DNA of 64,000 bases. Origin: Hydrogenophaga pseudoflava NBRC 102511 (GTDB lineage: Bacteria; Pseudomonadota; Gammaproteobacteria; Burkholderiales; Burkholderiaceae_C). The position numbers and the translations under genes were made by a program. Under the pieces are notes generated by a model. That model was not told the DNA's origin. It did not search any database and worked only from the letters and a program-made list of their open reading frames with translations. How positions within the stretch are numbered: the stretch's first letter is position 1; each line of letters starts with the position of its first letter. Positions 62,282-64,000 of the stretch are shown here, in pieces. The stretch covers positions 228,569 to 292,568 of the forward strand of contig NZ_BCWQ01000003.1 in the NCBI RefSeq assembly GCF_001592285.1. The letters are read 5' to 3'.

Positions 62282-63958
62282 ATGAGCGACGCCACCGCCA
62301 CCTTTGACTATGTGATCGTCGGCGCGGGCACGGCCGGCTGTCTGCTGGCCAACCGGCTCTCGGCCGACCCGTCCAAACGCGTGCTGCTGATCGAGGCCGG
62401 GCGCAAGGACGACTACCACTGGATCCACATCCCCGTCGGCTACCTCTATTGCATCGGCAACCCGCGCACCGACTGGCTCTACCAGACCGAGGCCGACCCG
62501 GGCCTGAACGGCCGCAAGCTGCGCTACCCGCGCGGCAAGACGCTGGGCGGCTGCTCCAGCATCAACGGGATGATCTACATGCGCGGCCAGGCGCGCGACT
62601 ACGACCAGTGGGCGCGGCTGACGGGTGACAGCGACTGGCGCTGGGACCGCTGCCTGCCGGACTTCAAGGCGCACGAGGACCACCACCGCCTCGACCGCTA
62701 CACCGAGGGCCAGGGCGACACCACGTTTGCCGCCCTGCACGGCCACCGCAGCGTGGCCAGCTCGGGCGAGTGGCGCATCGAGAAGCAGCGCCTGCGCTGG
62801 GACGTGCTGGACGCGTTCGCGCAGGCGGCGCAGCAGGCCGGCATCCCGGCCACCGACGACTTCAACCGCGGCGACAACGAGGGCGTGGGCTACTTCGAGG
62901 TGAACCAGAAGGCCGGCTGGCGCTGGAACGCAAGCAAGGCCTTTCTGCGCCCGGTGCAGCACCGGCCCAACCTCACGGTGTGGACGCAGACCCAGGTCGA
63001 GCGCCTGCGGCTGGAGCGGGACGCGGCGGGTGCGCTGCGCTGCACCGGCGCCGACGTGGTGAGCCACGGCCAGCGCGTGCGCGTGGCGGCCGCGCGCGAG
63101 GTGGTGCTCAGCGCCGGCAGCATCGGCTCGGTGCAGATCCTGCAGCTCTCGGGCATCGGCCCGGCGGCGGTGCTGCAGGCGGCGGGCGTGGCGCCGGTGC
63201 ACGAGTTGCCCGGCGTGGGCGAGAACCTGCAGGACCACCTGCAGATTCGCTCGGTGTACAAGGTGCAGGGCGCCAAGACGCTCAACACCCTGGCCAACTC
63301 GCTCTGGGGCAAGGCGGCCATCGGCCTGGAGTACGCGCTCAAGCGCAGCGGGCCGATGAGCATGTCGCCCAGCCAGCTCGGCGCCTTCACGAAAAGCGAC
63401 CCGTCGCAGCCACACGCCAATCTCGAATACCACGTGCAGCCGCTCAGCCTCGACGCCTTCGGCGAACCGCTGCACAGCTTCCCGGCGTTCACCGCCAGCG
63501 TCTGCAACCTCAACCCCAGCAGCCGCGGCCATGTGCGCATCAAGAGCCCGCGCTTCGAGGACGCGCCGGCCATCGCGCCCAACTACCTCGCCACGGAGGA
63601 CGACCGGAAGGTGGCGGCCGACAGCCTGCGCGTGACGCGCCGCATCGTCGGCCAGCCGGCGATGGCGAAGTACCGGCCCGAGGAGTTCAAGCCCGGTGTG
63701 CAGTACCAGAGCGACGAGGAGCTGGCCCGCCTGGCCGGCGACATCGCCAGCACCATCTTCCACCCCGTGGGCACGACCAGGATGGGGCGTGAGGACGACC
63801 CGTTGGCGGTGGTGGACAGCCACCTGCGCGTGCGCGGCGTGGCCGGCCTGCGCGTGGTCGATGCGGGCGTGATGCCCACCATCACCAGTGGCAACACCAA
63901 CAGCCCGACGCTGATGATCGCGGAGAAGGCCGCGCGCTGGATCGTCGCCGGGACGTGA
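62282..63958 (+). CDS. GMC-family FAD oxidoreductase (choline dehydrogenase-like)
   Basis: 558 residues from ATG 62282, chosen because GAGGAGA lies 8 bases upstream; an ATG at 62258 is the alternative. FAD fold VIVGAGTAGCLLANRL, the GMC signatures PRGKTLGGCSSINGMIYMRGQARDYDQWA and LSAGSIGSVQILQLSGIG, the active-site His in FHPVGTTRMG, and GNTNSPTLMIAEKAARW at the end. It oxidises an alcohol to an aldehyde; choline or a polyol/aromatic alcohol is possible. Regulated probably by the divergent LysR gene. Confidence 0.92.
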   Translation: MSDATATFDYVIVGAGTAGCLLANRLSADPSKRVLLIEAGRKDDYHWIHIPVGYLYCIGNPRTDWLYQTEADPGLNGRKLRYPRGKTLGGCSSINGMIYMRGQARDYDQWARLTGDSDWRWDRCLPDFKAHEDHHRLDRYTEGQGDTTFAALHGHRSVASSGEWRIEKQRLRWDVLDAFAQAAQQAGIPATDDFNRGDNEGVGYFEVNQKAGWRWNASKAFLRPVQHRPNLTVWTQTQVERLRLERDAAGALRCTGADVVSHGQRVRVAAAREVVLSAGSIGSVQILQLSGIGPAAVLQAAGVAPVHELPGVGENLQDHLQIRSVYKVQGAKTLNTLANSLWGKAAIGLEYALKRSGPMSMSPSQLGAFTKSDPSQPHANLEYHVQPLSLDAFGEPLHSFPAFTASVCNLNPSSRGHVRIKSPRFEDAPAIAPNYLATEDDRKVAADSLRVTRRIVGQPAMAKYRPEEFKPGVQYQSDEELARLAGDIASTIFHPVGTTRMGREDDPLAVVDSHLRVRGVAGLRVVDAGVMPTITSGNTNSPTLMIAEKAARWIVAGT

Positions 63959-63961
63959 GGC

Positions 63962-63997
63962 GGGGCAGCGACCCGCGCAGCGGCGGAGCGTGGGGGC
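63962..63997. repeat. 36-base dispersed repeat, copy 2 (inverted)
   Basis: Perfect reverse complement of 60719-60754. It begins 3 bases after the GMC gene stop. With copy 1 it brackets the VOC-LysR-GMC segment. Confidence 0.8.
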
Positions 63998-64000
63998 TAC

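Overview
The window is GC-rich (visibly near 65-70 %), densely coded bacterial chromosome. It most likely comes from a betaproteobacterium of the Comamonadaceae (Hydrogenophaga/Acidovorax/Rhodoferax-like). The grounds are an S-adenosylhomocysteine (SAH) riboswitch on a MetH gene, the yifB-glnK-amtB neighbourhood, the lplT/alr neighbourhood, many LysR regulators and a dispersed GC-rich repeat. This is inference from gene content; there is no rRNA to settle it. I see no tRNA, rRNA, CRISPR array, insertion sequence or prophage core, and no gene-free stretch over 300 bases.

Layout. 1-3.7 kb: two small lipoproteins with an AT-rich leader, a small helix-turn-helix protein, a Fic AMP-transferase behind a three-half-site operator, and a metallo-beta-lactamase-fold protein. 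3.8-6.7 kb: SAH riboswitch and a MetH that lacks its homocysteine domain. 6.8-11.4 kb: zinc-ribbon protein, ComM/YifB ATPase, and glnK-amtB behind a sigma-54 promoter with an NtrC-like site. 11.5-16.6 kb: glycolate oxidase subunits GlcE and GlcF without GlcD, a DUF3597 protein, a VOC protein, a zinc-site protein and a WYL regulator. 16.6-21.4 kb: the prkA-yeaH-spoVR stress operon. 21.5-29.1 kb: glutathione peroxidase, a degenerate receiver-like protein, LplT, two conserved unknowns (one resembling the front part of an ISL3 transposase), alanine racemase and an MFS transporter.

29.1-36.3 kb: an operon of RND adaptor, RND pump, DUF2892 membrane protein, TehA/SLAC1-type anion channel and CsoR-family repressor, followed by a lipoprotein and a TauE/SafE permease. 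A CsoR-type palindrome lies between the -35 and -10 of its promoter. The gene set hints at sulfur-anion or persulfide stress rather than a metal.

36.3-43.5 kb: ExoD, a TerB-like protein, BAX-inhibitor protein, NhaR-type regulator, a heme-dependent oxidative N-demethylase-type protein, YegP, an orphan flagellar-rod-like protein, a WYL regulator divergent from a LysE exporter, and a thioesterase.

43.5-59.2 kb: the most interesting part. A LysR gene diverges from a tight 13-gene operon. It encodes an envelope set (DUF1302 barrel, DUF1329, YCF48-type beta-propeller, MMPL/RND permease) followed by a catabolic set (alpha/beta hydrolase, extradiol-type VOC dioxygenase, Rieske ferredoxin, FAD monooxygenase, MFS transporter, cyclase-family hydrolase, cupin, FAH-family hydrolase, NAD-dependent epimerase/dehydrogenase). 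The gene order reads as uptake, ring hydroxylation, ring opening and hydrolysis of an unidentified hydrophobic cyclic compound. The leader carries a perfect 15-base palindrome and a perfect FNR/ANR box.

59.2-64 kb: low-molecular-weight protein tyrosine phosphatase, an unknown 289-residue protein, a GloA2-type VOC protein, and a LysR regulator divergent from a GMC oxidoreductase. Two inverted copies of a 36-base repeat bracket the last three genes.
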